Position numbers and translations under genes: made by a program
NCBI GenBank assembly: GCA_009991425.1
Contig: JAACWH010000021.1
Location: 1-64,000 of the forward strand
Direction of reading: 5' to 3'
From: Leptospira sp.
GTDB lineage: Bacteria; Spirochaetota; Leptospiria; Leptospirales; Leptospiraceae
Length of the DNA: 64,000 nt
The notes under the pieces: generated by a model
What the model was told of the DNA's origin: nothing
Databases searched by the model: none
Seen by the model: the letters and a program-made list of their open reading frames with translations, nothing else
Part shown: positions 55,840 through 64,000 of the stretch, piece after piece
How positions within the stretch are numbered: position 1 is the stretch's first letter
Layout of the letters: the number at the start of each line of letters is the position of its first letter

Positions 55840-56922
55840 ATGTCTTCTAAACTTGAGCCCATACTATGGTTGGATGGAAAATGCCATCTACTTGATCAAA
55901 GACTGATTCCTTCTCAAAAATCCTATTTTATTGCAGAAGACTTACAATCTACCGTCTATGCTATTCGAGAAATGCTAGTTAGAGGAGCACCAGCCATTGC
56001 AATCGCAGGTGCTTTTGGAATGGTGATGGAGATTCAAAAAATGGTTCAGATGCCATCAAAAGAAAAATTGGACGAATTGTTCGCAAGTCTACAAGCTTCT
56101 CGTCCAACTGCTGTAAATTTGAGTCGAATGATTCTTGATTTTAAAAGTAAGATTGAAGGCTGGCTTGCCAAAGATATACAGCTTGATGAATTCCAGAAAG
56201 CTTGCGAACTTTTTGCTGTGGGTGAAAAGAATCGTGACCGACAAGCTAATGAAAAAATCGGACAGAATGCACTTTCTTTATTTCCTAATGACAAGAAGAA
56301 GCTTAATATTATTACGCATTGTAACACTGGATCCCTAGCAACAGCAGGACATGGAACAGCTTTGGGAATCATTCGTAGCCTAAGAGATGCTGGTTACGAA
56401 ATCACTGTATTTGCTGATGAAACTCGTCCCTACCTACAGGGTTCTCGACTAACAGCGTTTGAAATGCAAGAAGAAGAAATTGAATGTTTTATCATTACAG
56501 ATGGTATGTCAGCATGGCTTATGAATGATCGAAAGATAGATGCTGTTATTGTGGGTTGTGATAGAATTGCCTCCAATGGAGATACAGCTAATAAAATCGG
56601 AACTCGTGGACTAGCAATCATTGCAAAAGAATCTTCTGTTCCATTCTACGTGGCAGGAACCAAGGACAGTTTTGATTTTTCCATGAAAACAGGTGAGGAA
56701 ATTCATATTGAGATGCGTGATCCCAAAGAAGTAACCAATTTAAATTTTCTAAAAGATCCCTCTGGCAAAAGTATACTTACAGAAGGAATAATTGCTCCAA
56801 TCAATGCTAAAGCCTTGAACCCCTCCTTCGATGTGACTCCTGCTAAATATATAACAAAGATTATAACGGAAGATGGGGTATGGAATCCGGGAGAACAAAA
56901 AAGGAACGAATCTCAGAATTAA
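55840..56922 (+). CDS. mtnA: S-methyl-5-thioribose-1-phosphate isomerase
   Basis: A 360-residue MtnA of the methionine salvage pathway, converting methylthioribose-1-phosphate to methylthioribulose-1-phosphate. Blocks present: IREMLVRGAPAIAIAGAFG, ITHCNTGSLATAGHGTALG (catalytic Cys), ADETRPYLQGSRLTAFE and VGCDRIASNGDTANKIGTRG (catalytic Asp). The start ATG is the natural family start. Its last 62 bases overlap the convergent DUF1853 gene on the other strand. No other mtn gene is in the window. Confidence 0.95.
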   Translation: MSSKLEPILWLDGKCHLLDQRLIPSQKSYFIAEDLQSTVYAIREMLVRGAPAIAIAGAFGMVMEIQKMVQMPSKEKLDELFASLQASRPTAVNLSRMILDFKSKIEGWLAKDIQLDEFQKACELFAVGEKNRDRQANEKIGQNALSLFPNDKKKLNIITHCNTGSLATAGHGTALGIIRSLRDAGYEITVFADETRPYLQGSRLTAFEMQEEEIECFIITDGMSAWLMNDRKIDAVIVGCDRIASNGDTANKIGTRGLAIIAKESSVPFYVAGTKDSFDFSMKTGEEIHIEMRDPKEVTNLNFLKDPSGKSILTEGIIAPINAKALNPSFDVTPAKYITKIITEDGVWNPGEQKRNESQN

Positions 56923-57820
56923 AATCTTTGCTAAGAACATAAACAGAAGTATTATGTTTTTTCATTTGCTGTAGAAGCAATTTCTGGAAGCCATTAAAAT
57001 ACATAGCAGCCTGCCATTTAAAAGACGTAGGTTCAGCAAGCCAATCTAACCGGGGTAAGATAAGAAATTTTCTGAGAAATTTCTTTTGGGTATTTAACTG
57101 ATCAAAAGTTATGAAATAGGACTTGCTATGATGAAGATTCAGAGAATCTGGAAATATTTTATTTTCCTTGTAAGGATAGAAAAGCCGACCTTGGATCAGA
57201 GCAAGCCTTTGCAAGGAAATGGGAAATTGAATCTCCATTTCTTGTTTACTGCTCCAGTCTTGGATTATTTTACCCAAGACAGATTCTGCTGGAGGCAGTT
57301 CAGAAAGCCTAGTCTGCTTTAAGAGTTTATCCATTTTCTTATCCAAACGATCATTGAAGCTAGGTCCGATATAGGAACTAGTTAGATTTTCATTTTTTAA
57401 CTTAAGATAGAACTTAACTGCAACTTCGAGATGTATAATTTTTCTATCTTGTCTATCATATAAAATAAAGTCAAATTCCCCAATTGTTTTGGAATGATCT
57501 TCTCTTAAAGGTAGGCCTTTGTAGATTAAATCAATATCTGGATAATTTAGAAAAAGAAACTCTAAAAGAAATTCATAGTATTTTCCCAAACGATTGCTGG
57601 GTCGTTGTTTTAGAAATCCAAGAACATCATTGGATGAAAAATCTATAGAGGCTATCTTTGGTAAGAAATAATTTCTCAGTCTGATGATAAATTCAGAATC
57701 TACATTTAAGTTGATAGTGTCTTCGGGGAAAAAATCAGGAGAAAGTAGACTGGGAGATTCCAAGACCCATTTCAGGTCTTGGATAAATTTTATAACCTGT
57801 CTATCATCTTCCTTCGACAT
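56861..57820 (-). CDS. DUF1853 family protein
   Basis: A 319-residue cytoplasmic protein whose blocks match DUF1853 (PF08907): LKWVLESPSLLSPD near the start, LGKYYEFLLEFLF, TIGEFDFILYDRQDRKIIHLEVAVKFYL, and YIGPSFNDRLDKKMDKLLKQT. The E-x-D ... H-L-E-x-A-x-K core looks like a PD-(D/E)xK-type nuclease fold, which is how the family is sometimes viewed; no activity is known. Its start overlaps the methyltransferase gene by 17 bases and its end overlaps mtnA by 62 bases. Confidence 0.88.
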   Translation of the reverse strand: MSKEDDRQVIKFIQDLKWVLESPSLLSPDFFPEDTINLNVDSEFIIRLRNYFLPKIASIDFSSNDVLGFLKQRPSNRLGKYYEFLLEFLFLNYPDIDLIYKGLPLREDHSKTIGEFDFILYDRQDRKIIHLEVAVKFYLKLKNENLTSSYIGPSFNDRLDKKMDKLLKQTRLSELPPAESVLGKIIQDWSSKQEMEIQFPISLQRLALIQGRLFYPYKENKIFPDSLNLHHSKSYFITFDQLNTQKKFLRKFLILPRLDWLAEPTSFKWQAAMYFNGFQKLLLQQMKKHNTSVYVLSKDFNSEIRSFFVLPDSIPHLPL

Positions 57821-58565
57821 GAAGAAGTTTTGTAGTCTTAACTATGATTCGAACTAATATATAGAATAGAGTTCCTGCACCAAAGAATATTATTTGTTCT
57901 ATGCGAAGAGCTTCAATAAAACCAAGAGCAAATCTTCCTTGCTCATTGAAGTAAAGAATCGCAATATCCATGATGGTAAAAATTACAATAATTCCATATA
58001 AACCTGGATACTCTCTTTTCAGAATATTCTTAAAAGAAAAATCTAAATTCGCAGGTTTGTAATTTTTGAAACTAGGAATAAAAGCGGGAGTAATATTCGC
58101 CCATTTAAGATATGCATCTTTGAATTTGCCTCTTAGGAAAAATTCTTCAGCAAACATGATTCTTTCGTAATAAAGGTAAAAGAATAAAATAAAAATAGCA
58201 GCGAATAACACGGATTTGAGAAGTGCTACCACACCTAAATACATTAAAAAATTACCGACATATAAAGGATGACGAACCGTTGAATAAATTCCTGTTTGGT
58301 TAACAACATCTGCAACCTGCTCTTTTGTATTTCTACCTGAGGTTCTGGCAGGCGTATAACCAATCGTAATGCAACGAACAGCAAGACCTGCTAGACTAAT
58401 CAACAGACAAATACCAGTATAGAGCAAATTGGTAGAATAACTATCACCCCAATAATACACATTCGGCAACAGGAACAAAGAGCTAATTAGTATTACTCCT
58501 GGTACATAGGTTCTCCATCGAAAGAGAAAATTTCCTTGTTTATCAAATTCTTCGATTAATGCCAT
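57804..58565 (-). CDS. Isoprenylcysteine carboxyl methyltransferase-like membrane enzyme
   Basis: A 253-residue integral membrane protein of the ICMT / phospholipid methyltransferase superfamily. Core: GYTPARTSGRNTKEQVADVVNQTGIYSTVRHPLYVGNFL, where RHP is the SAM-binding signature, followed by a helix pair (about 100-135) and an E-rich turn (AEEFFLRGKFKDAY). Five to six hydrophobic segments. In Leptospira a distant relative, LmtA, methylates the lipid A 1-phosphate; this gene could be that or another lipid/protein methyltransferase. It starts the transcript and overlaps DUF1853 by 17 bases. Confidence 0.85.
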   Translation of the reverse strand: MALIEEFDKQGNFLFRWRTYVPGVILISSLFLLPNVYYWGDSYSTNLLYTGICLLISLAGLAVRCITIGYTPARTSGRNTKEQVADVVNQTGIYSTVRHPLYVGNFLMYLGVVALLKSVLFAAIFILFFYLYYERIMFAEEFFLRGKFKDAYLKWANITPAFIPSFKNYKPANLDFSFKNILKREYPGLYGIIVIFTIMDIAILYFNEQGRFALGFIEALRIEQIIFFGAGTLFYILVRIIVKTTKLLHVEGR

Positions 58566-58618
58566 AATATTTTAAAAATTTCCTTGATTCATAAGCTTTG
58601 CGAAAATAAATTCCACCT

Positions 58619-59869
58619 ATGTCAACTAAATCATTCATCCCTCCTAAATTCAACTACCCTTTGCTCTGGCTCACAGATTTTTCACTACCTTTTCTTCTTA
58701 AAGCAGTGCACAATATTGACAGTGTTGAAATTTCGGAGGAAGATAAAAAGACAATAAAATCACTTAGAAAGCATAGAGTCATAATTGTATCCAATCATCC
58801 AACCACTCAGGAACCTCCAGTCGTCTATTCCCTTGCAAATATAATGTCTTCTCGTTTTCACTATATGGCATCACGTGAAGTATTCGATTGGGGTTCTGGA
58901 ATAGTAGGAGATTTCATCCAAGCAATCGGAGCTTATTCTGTTATTGCTGGTGCAAGTGATAAAGAATCATTAAAAGCTACTCGAGAAATCATTTCTGCAC
59001 CTGAAGGAAAATTAGTTTTATTCCCTGAGGGGGAACCGACCTCAGGATTAAATGATACATTACTACCATTTCAACCAGGAGTAGCTCAATTAGGTTTTTG
59101 GGGATTGGAAGATACCATTAAAAAAGATCCCGATGCAAAATTATACATCCTCCCCGTGTTTATTAAATACAAAATGAACGCAAAAGAAGATGTTATGAAA
59201 AAGGATTTGGATTTATCATTATCCGTATTAGAATCTAAAATGGGAATTTCAAGAACAGGCAAAACTATCGTAGAAAGATTTCTATCCATTGGTCGAAGAC
59301 TCTTAGAAAAAGAAGAGCGTGAATATGGAATAGAAATTGAAAACCCAGAAGATTTTGACTTCCGTATGGGAAAAATACGACACACAATACTAGACAATAT
59401 TGCAAAAAAGATCGAATTGCCTAAATACGATCCTGAAGAAAATGCAATTGTCAAACTAAGGAAAGTTCTTTCTTTTCTTGAACTTGCTACCTTAGATATT
59501 GAAAGTTTAAAAGAAAAAGGGCCAAGTAAAGAAGTTGCAAAATGGGCAAGGAAGGCTGCTCAAAAAGCTTATGATTTTATAACTATGCAAATAAATTATA
59601 TCAAAGAACAACCATCCGCAGAGAGACTCTATGAATGGCTCTATAGATATGAACAAGAAATACTAGGTGAAACTAAGATGCGTCCTCATATCGCAAAGAT
59701 TCGAGTAAGCACACCAATACTAATGAATTCGCTTTATGATGATTACAAAAAAGACAAGAAGAAACTTGTTCAAGATACTACTCAAGATTTAAGAAATAAA
59801 TTGGAAAATTTACTCGAAGAAGAAAAATCTCTAGCCAAGGAAATTTTTAGTCCAGACTATAGATTTTAA
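58619..59869 (+). CDS. PlsC-like 1-acylglycerol-phosphate acyltransferase family protein
   Basis: A 416-residue acyltransferase of PF01553. Motif I is NHPTTQE: the His and an acid at +5 are kept, but the usual Asp is Glu. Motif III FPEGEPTSG is present (canonical FPEGTRS). The catalytic domain covers about residues 25-200. The C-terminal about 215 residues are charged and helical, unlike minimal PlsC. Its stop shares one base with the start of the next gene (TAATG), so the two are coupled. It is divergent from the methyltransferase gene (53 bases). Acyl acceptor unknown. Confidence 0.85.
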   Translation: MSTKSFIPPKFNYPLLWLTDFSLPFLLKAVHNIDSVEISEEDKKTIKSLRKHRVIIVSNHPTTQEPPVVYSLANIMSSRFHYMASREVFDWGSGIVGDFIQAIGAYSVIAGASDKESLKATREIISAPEGKLVLFPEGEPTSGLNDTLLPFQPGVAQLGFWGLEDTIKKDPDAKLYILPVFIKYKMNAKEDVMKKDLDLSLSVLESKMGISRTGKTIVERFLSIGRRLLEKEEREYGIEIENPEDFDFRMGKIRHTILDNIAKKIELPKYDPEENAIVKLRKVLSFLELATLDIESLKEKGPSKEVAKWARKAAQKAYDFITMQINYIKEQPSAERLYEWLYRYEQEILGETKMRPHIAKIRVSTPILMNSLYDDYKKDKKKLVQDTTQDLRNKLENLLEEEKSLAKEIFSPDYRF

Positions 59870-60486
59870 TGAATTATACATTTCGTTATCACCTATGGAA
59901 TCCTGAGGAAAATAACGAAATCTATGATGCTATTTATTCTATTCTGAAACAAAAATCTTTAGAATCATTTACTTCTACGATCTTTACTATTTCCAAAGAT
60001 CTATTGTTGAATGGAATTAAAGCAAATCTCAAAAGATTATTCTTCCAAGAAATAAAAGCAGATATAGCCCACCCGTCTGATTATGAATTAGGCGTTCGGA
60101 TGTATAAAAGTAAAGTCCTACATGGCAAACTTCCTGATTACAAAGAAGCCGCTATTGAAAATGACTTCTATGTTGAGATCAATCTTTTCGATAATGAGAA
60201 AGGATTTTTTATTTCAGTTAAGAATAACCAAACTATGGTTAATAATGAAATGAACAAAATTCGTTCCTCTATTCTTCACTCACAAAATTACAATGATATC
60301 ATGGAATATTATTTAGAGAGAGCTGATGATTCGGAAGGAGAAGGTATAGGTATCGCTTTGATTGTTCTTTTGTTGAAATCAATGAATAGTCGCTTGGAGA
60401 ATTTCCAGATACGAAATGAAGATGATTGCACTATAGCCAGTGTTGAAATCTCCTGGGAAGGATTACAATCTAGCACCTGGCAATAA
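59869..60486 (+). CDS. GHKL-ATPase-like protein without a kinase core
   Basis: A 205-residue soluble protein. Residues 43-60 (KDLLLNGIKANLKRLFF) have the spacing of the N-box of histidine-kinase/Hsp90-type ATPases, strands about 100-118 lead to a weak G1 box (ISVKNN lacks the DxGxG), and GEGIGIALIVLLL (157-169) is a clear G2-like loop. There is no phosphoacceptor-His domain, sensor domain or response regulator next to it. So it may bind ATP without being a histidine kinase. It is coupled by TAATG to the acyltransferase gene. The 87 bases after its stop are AT-rich with no gene. Confidence 0.6.
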   Translation: MNYTFRYHLWNPEENNEIYDAIYSILKQKSLESFTSTIFTISKDLLLNGIKANLKRLFFQEIKADIAHPSDYELGVRMYKSKVLHGKLPDYKEAAIENDFYVEINLFDNEKGFFISVKNNQTMVNNEMNKIRSSILHSQNYNDIMEYYLERADDSEGEGIGIALIVLLLKSMNSRLENFQIRNEDDCTIASVEISWEGLQSSTWQ

Positions 60487-60573
60487 TTGATTAATCTATA
60501 ATATTTAATAAAAATGCATAAATTATTTAAATGATTTTTAATTTAAGTTAACAATTAATTTTTCTCGTTTTAA

Positions 60574-62298
60574 TTATTCTAACATAATATATGAGTTTCG
60601 TGATTTCATACGAAAGAATGCGAAAATTATAATGCATAGTGGGATAAAAATAATATGAATGATATTGTAGATAATTTTCTCATATTCCGAGAATGGTTGT
60701 AGAGGCTCAAAGATAGACTGTTTGTATCTTGCCTCTACTAGCTCTTGGTTGCCATTTAGAATTTCATAAGCATTTACCATAAAAGGAATATTTGCCGATT
60801 GATAGAGATCACGAAACTCAGGTAGTACAAGTAAATCAGAGAGTAAGTAAGGTGATCCGATAATAATTAATTCTGACTCTTTGTCAAAATCAGTAGCTGT
60901 CTTGCGATTCGTTTCATCTAAAGAAATTCCTTTTGGAGCTTCTGCAAAAGCTGATTTAAATTTACCTTTGATATCCAATCCAAGTGTTAATTTTTCTGAA
61001 CTTAGCTCGGGCTTTAAGCTTGTAATTTGTTTCTCTCCAATAAAAACATAATCTTTCAAGAGGCTAGATTTAGCATTTGTCTGCATTATGATTTCATAAT
61101 TCGCATTATCTTGAGCGGAAGAATCAAAGCTGAGACTATGTGCCCAAGGCAATAGCAGATATTCGATATCTTTTGTTAGAGGATTAGTCTTAGAAAAATT
61201 TTCATATTTGCTGCTAAGTACTAACCACAATGGATAAAAAGATTTAACTGCATCCATTTGATCTGATTCCACTACAGCTCCCATTGGCATTCCCATGGAT
61301 GGATTGTAGACTAAATCAGAATGTATATTCACTCCATACTTTCCGAGAAATGAATTCAGATCAGAAATCCCCTGTTCAGTTTGAGCAAGCCCTTCCAGAC
61401 CCACCGCCAATCCATTGTAATTTTGTTCAGGATTCATTTTGAAATCCATAGATTTAGGAAAAAGAATTAACTTACCACCTCGCATTAGAAATTGATCAAT
61501 TCGATATCGAGCAATTTCATTCCAGTCTGGCAAGCCAATTATAAGAAGAATCTTAATATCAGCTGGAATACTCTCATTATTGGCAGAAATCACAGGAACA
61601 GATCCAAATTCTTCTTCAAAAATTTGATGAATAAAAATTCCAAATGTATCCTTCCCTGACTTTAGACTGGGTTCTTTGGGTAAGGAAGAACCAGGATCAA
61701 CTAATACTGCCAAGTTGGAACCTTGGTTCTTTTTTTTCCGGATCATTTTCTTGATAGTGGATACAATCTGTACTTCCATTTGTTCTACATAGAAAGCTAC
61801 GGGGATAACCTCCTTTTGCTTGTCGAGCTTTAAGGTAAGCCCGAGAAAAGCATTCTTAACCTGAGCTGATCCTACTTCAATCTTCTCTAACCTCTGAGGA
61901 TCTATTCCTTCTCTATATGCTTGTTCTTGTATTTCATTTGAATCGTCCGGATCAAAGAATTGAATCCGAATCTTAGATGAATTGATAGATTGAATATACT
62001 TTAACATTTCCTGAGCCATTAAAATACGAGCTTTGTATTCAGCTGGGATCTCGGAAGAGTAGTATGCATTTATATATATTATTTCATCTAAAGATTCTAT
62101 ATATTGAATTGTTGAATTTGTTAATGAAAATCTCTGCGATGAGGAAACATCCAATCTACAATTTAACCCTGAAACGAAAAAATTTATTGTGATAAATAGG
62201 ATTAGTATTTGCAGCAATAGAATTTGATTTGAAGATATTATTTTCTTATTAAAAATTTTCCAATTGTCTTTAATTTTTTTTAACCTATCGAAACTCAT
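60574..62298 (-). CDS. GldG-like ABC-transport auxiliary membrane protein
   Basis: A 574-residue protein with a transmembrane segment near each end (about 28-46 and 545-563) and a large extracytoplasmic part. The central GldG/PF09822 features are visible: SIQRF-type start SSQRFSLTNSTIQYI, RIQFFDPDD, LIIGLPDWNEIARYRIDQFLMRGGKLILFPKSM, and a GSPYLLSDLLV loop. It is part of the GldA/F/G-type exporter operon: the ATPase, permease and this gene lie in order on the minus strand. Its ATG overlaps the permease stop by four bases (62295-62298). Substrate unknown. Confidence 0.87.
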   Translation of the reverse strand: MSFDRLKKIKDNWKIFNKKIISSNQILLLQILILFITINFFVSGLNCRLDVSSSQRFSLTNSTIQYIESLDEIIYINAYYSSEIPAEYKARILMAQEMLKYIQSINSSKIRIQFFDPDDSNEIQEQAYREGIDPQRLEKIEVGSAQVKNAFLGLTLKLDKQKEVIPVAFYVEQMEVQIVSTIKKMIRKKKNQGSNLAVLVDPGSSLPKEPSLKSGKDTFGIFIHQIFEEEFGSVPVISANNESIPADIKILLIIGLPDWNEIARYRIDQFLMRGGKLILFPKSMDFKMNPEQNYNGLAVGLEGLAQTEQGISDLNSFLGKYGVNIHSDLVYNPSMGMPMGAVVESDQMDAVKSFYPLWLVLSSKYENFSKTNPLTKDIEYLLLPWAHSLSFDSSAQDNANYEIIMQTNAKSSLLKDYVFIGEKQITSLKPELSSEKLTLGLDIKGKFKSAFAEAPKGISLDETNRKTATDFDKESELIIIGSPYLLSDLLVLPEFRDLYQSANIPFMVNAYEILNGNQELVEARYKQSIFEPLQPFSEYEKIIYNIIHIIFIPLCIIIFAFFRMKSRNSYIMLE

Positions 62299-63107
62299 GA
62301 TTTCTGAGTCCTTAAGATAATTACATTAATTCCTAGCAATAGACTTATGAAGCTTAGTAGGTAAACAAAATCCCTGAGATTCAAAATTCCAATACGAAAT
62401 GATTCAAAATGACTGGATAGGGATAAATAGGTAACTAACTCGCCGAATTCATATCCAAAAAATTGTAATATTGGTTGGTATCCCATAAGAAAGAATACTA
62501 AGCATGAAAGTAAAGTTAAGACATAGGCCGTAATCTGATCTCTATTCAAAGAGGAAACTACAAGCCCAATCGATATATAGGATGCTGCAAGCAGTAGCGA
62601 TCCAAAGTATCCAGAAAGAATCAAACCCTTGTCTGGATTACCTAGAATAATTACTGTTAGAGGAGTCAAAATTGTAGCAAGAAGTGCCAGGCAGATAAAA
62701 ATTAAGGCTGCAAGAAATTTACCCAACACCAATTCGTAATTTTCATAAGGCAAAGTTAAAAGTATTTCTAAAGTTCCATTTCTATCCTCTTCCGACCAGA
62801 GACGCATTGTAATTGCAGGAATGAAAATTATAAATAAAATTGGAATCCAAAGAAAAAACTGTTCCATACTTGCAGATTTCAAATCCCAAAAAGAATTTTT
62901 ACCAAGACCAAAGAAAAATAAAAAATTTAAAAGAATTACAAAAAAGGCAGAGAAGATATATCCAATTGGCGTATTAATAAATGCAAATAATTCCTTTTTG
63001 ATTAAAACCTTCAGATGCTTTCTCAATATATTTGATTTATATAACATTCTCTTGGTATTTTTTGGAAAGTTTAAAATATAATCTTGTAATTTATCGAATA
63101 TTTGCAT
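62295..63107 (-). CDS. ABC transporter permease (GldF-like)
   Basis: A 270-residue permease with about six membrane helices, of the ABC-2 type. The opening LIKKELFAFINTPIGYIFSAFF, then RLWSEEDRNGTLEILLTLPYENYELVLGKFLAA, is the family's coupling-helix region (RS..R..GTLE..L). With the ATPase upstream and the GldG-like gene downstream it makes a complete ABC export unit. Its start is one base before the ATPase stop codon (63108). The stop overlaps the downstream start by four bases. Confidence 0.9.
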   Translation of the reverse strand: MQIFDKLQDYILNFPKNTKRMLYKSNILRKHLKVLIKKELFAFINTPIGYIFSAFFVILLNFLFFFGLGKNSFWDLKSASMEQFFLWIPILFIIFIPAITMRLWSEEDRNGTLEILLTLPYENYELVLGKFLAALIFICLALLATILTPLTVIILGNPDKGLILSGYFGSLLLAASYISIGLVVSSLNRDQITAYVLTLLSCLVFFLMGYQPILQFFGYEFGELVTYLSLSSHFESFRIGILNLRDFVYLLSFISLLLGINVIILRTQKS

Positions 63108-64000
63108 CTATTTACTTCTCGTTAGATCATAGAAAATATCATCTATAGATCGAATAAAGGGTCTTATCTCATGGGCAGAGAATGAGTGCTTGGCTAAGAT
63201 ATTGAATACTGACTTACCGCCCTGACCTAAGCTATCAATGGAATAATTAAAAGTTCCATCTTCATTGCTTTGCAGTATCTCAGCATCCTTCATTCCTGTG
63301 CCAAAGAAAATTTCTTTTACTTTTTGAATGGGAATATCGGAACGAAAAAAAATACGGTCTGTTACACCAAGATCATTTACGTCCGCGTCCATTACTATCT
63401 TTCCTTCTGAGAGTATAATTACTTTCTCGCAGATTTCAGTTACTTCCTGTAAGATATGAGTAGAGATTAAAATTGTTTTATTTTTGCCAAGATCTCGAAT
63501 TAAATTTCGAATCATATGAATTTGATTGGGATCTAAGCCACTGGATGGTTCGTCTAATATTATGTAGTCGGGATCGTGAACTAAGGTTCCTGCCAGTGCT
63601 ACTCTTTGTTTGAATCCCTTGGATAATTGTTGAATGGGGACATGGATAACAGTTTTGAGTTCACAAAGATCTAGCATTTTTTGAATAGCGATTCTTTTTA
63701 TTCTTTCTGGAAGATCTCTAGCATCTGCACAGAAATGCAGATATTCTCGGACATTCATTTCTGTATAGAGAGGAGCATGCTCGGATAAATAGCCTAATCT
63801 TCGTTTTATGGCAATGAAGTTTTTATTCAAATCTAAGCCGTCATAACTTACAGCTCCCTCGGTATCAGAGAAGTATCCAGCCATGATTCGCATGGTAGTT
63901 GTTTTGCCTGCACCATTCGGTCCAAGTAAACCTGTGATTTTACCTTTTTCAATGGAAAAACTAATTCCATCGACTGCCGTTTTTTCACCGAATTTTTTTT
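63108..64000 (-). CDS. ABC transporter ATP-binding protein (GldA-like), 5' end truncated
   Basis: At least 297 codons; the frame is open to the right edge of the window. The visible Met (63893) is internal, because the Walker A GPNGAGKTT lies upstream of it. Downstream of Walker A are the Q-loop (YLSEHAPLYTEM), the signature LSKGFKQRV (canonical LSGGQ is replaced by LSKG), the Walker B DPDYIILDEPSSGLDPNQ and the H-loop ISTHILQE. The C-terminal about 90 residues resemble the GldA/NatA regulatory extension. The N-terminal start lies beyond 64000. Confidence 0.93.
   Translation of the reverse strand, partial: KKFGEKTAVDGISFSIEKGKITGLLGPNGAGKTTTMRIMAGYFSDTEGAVSYDGLDLNKNFIAIKRRLGYLSEHAPLYTEMNVREYLHFCADARDLPERIKRIAIQKMLDLCELKTVIHVPIQQLSKGFKQRVALAGTLVHDPDYIILDEPSSGLDPNQIHMIRNLIRDLGKNKTILISTHILQEVTEICEKVIILSEGKIVMDADVNDLGVTDRIFFRSDIPIQKVKEIFFGTGMKDAEILQSNEDGTFNYSIDSLGQGGKSVFNILAKHSFSAHEIRPFIRSIDDIFYDLTRSK

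Overview
The window comes from an AT-rich bacterial chromosome, most likely a spirochaete of the Leptospiraceae and probably Leptospira. The evidence is the low G+C, many lipoproteins with relaxed lipoboxes, a tandem pair of DUF1566 lipoproteins, a Cys-rich small lipoprotein, a mitochondrial-EFG1-like elongation factor G, and scattered tRNA genes that mostly lack an encoded CCA end. A tRNA-Ile/tRNA-Ala pair stands without any rRNA. The species cannot be fixed from the sequence alone. I see no CRISPR array, insertion sequence, prophage or rRNA gene.

Layout. 1-1.1 kb: truncated lipoprotein gene, a small GC-rich ORF coupled to it, and a VapBC toxin-antitoxin pair with a palindromic operator candidate. 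1.2-6.5 kb: minus-strand operon of a membrane-anchored exported protein, a penicillin-acylase-type Ntn hydrolase, an MBL-fold hydrolase and a lipoprotein. 6.6-15.2 kb: envelope genes (secreted alpha/beta hydrolase, two DUF1566 lipoproteins, GT39 glycosyltransferase, Cys-rich lipoprotein, sugar-dehydrogenase-like lipoprotein, LtaS-type sulfatase). 15.3-21.7 kb: fatty acid hydroxylase, phytoene-desaturase/RetSat-like oxidoreductase, a divergent XRE regulator, a small membrane protein, a DUF4440 gene broken by one stop codon, an MscS channel and tRNA-Arg. 21.8-31.6 kb: aldehyde dehydrogenase, gatB, dnaE, a HEAT-repeat protein, a PhaR-type regulator and an orphan protein.

31.6-37.8 kb: tightly packed minus-strand operon (TrkH, anchored hypothetical, UbiA-type phosphoribosyltransferase, TlpA-like thioredoxin, HExxH peptide-hydroxylase-like protein, hypothetical). 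37.9-44.7 kb: EF-G; LysM/degenerate LytM protein; amidohydrolase; two cyclic-nucleotide-binding proteins; tRNA-Arg; prmC. 44.8-50.2 kb: MFS transporter, phasin-like protein, bifunctional nuclease, tRNA-Met/Ile2, hemW, SRAP peptidase, tRNA-Ile and tRNA-Ala. 50.2-55.7 kb: M23 peptidase, then a plus-strand operon of sigma factor, adaptor-like protein, CHAT protease and Cys-cluster protein, closed by a second phasin-like gene. 55.8-64 kb: mtnA, DUF1853, an isoprenylcysteine-methyltransferase-like membrane enzyme, a PlsC-like acyltransferase coupled to a GHKL-like protein, and a GldA/F/G-type ABC export operon running off the right edge.

The best candidates for an under-described system are the sigma-adaptor-CHAT-Cys-cluster operon (51.2-55.5 kb), the HExxH protein with its thioredoxin and unknown partners (31.6-34.1 kb), and the PlsC/GHKL pair (58.6-60.5 kb). 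All family assignments were made by reading motifs by eye; no database search was run.
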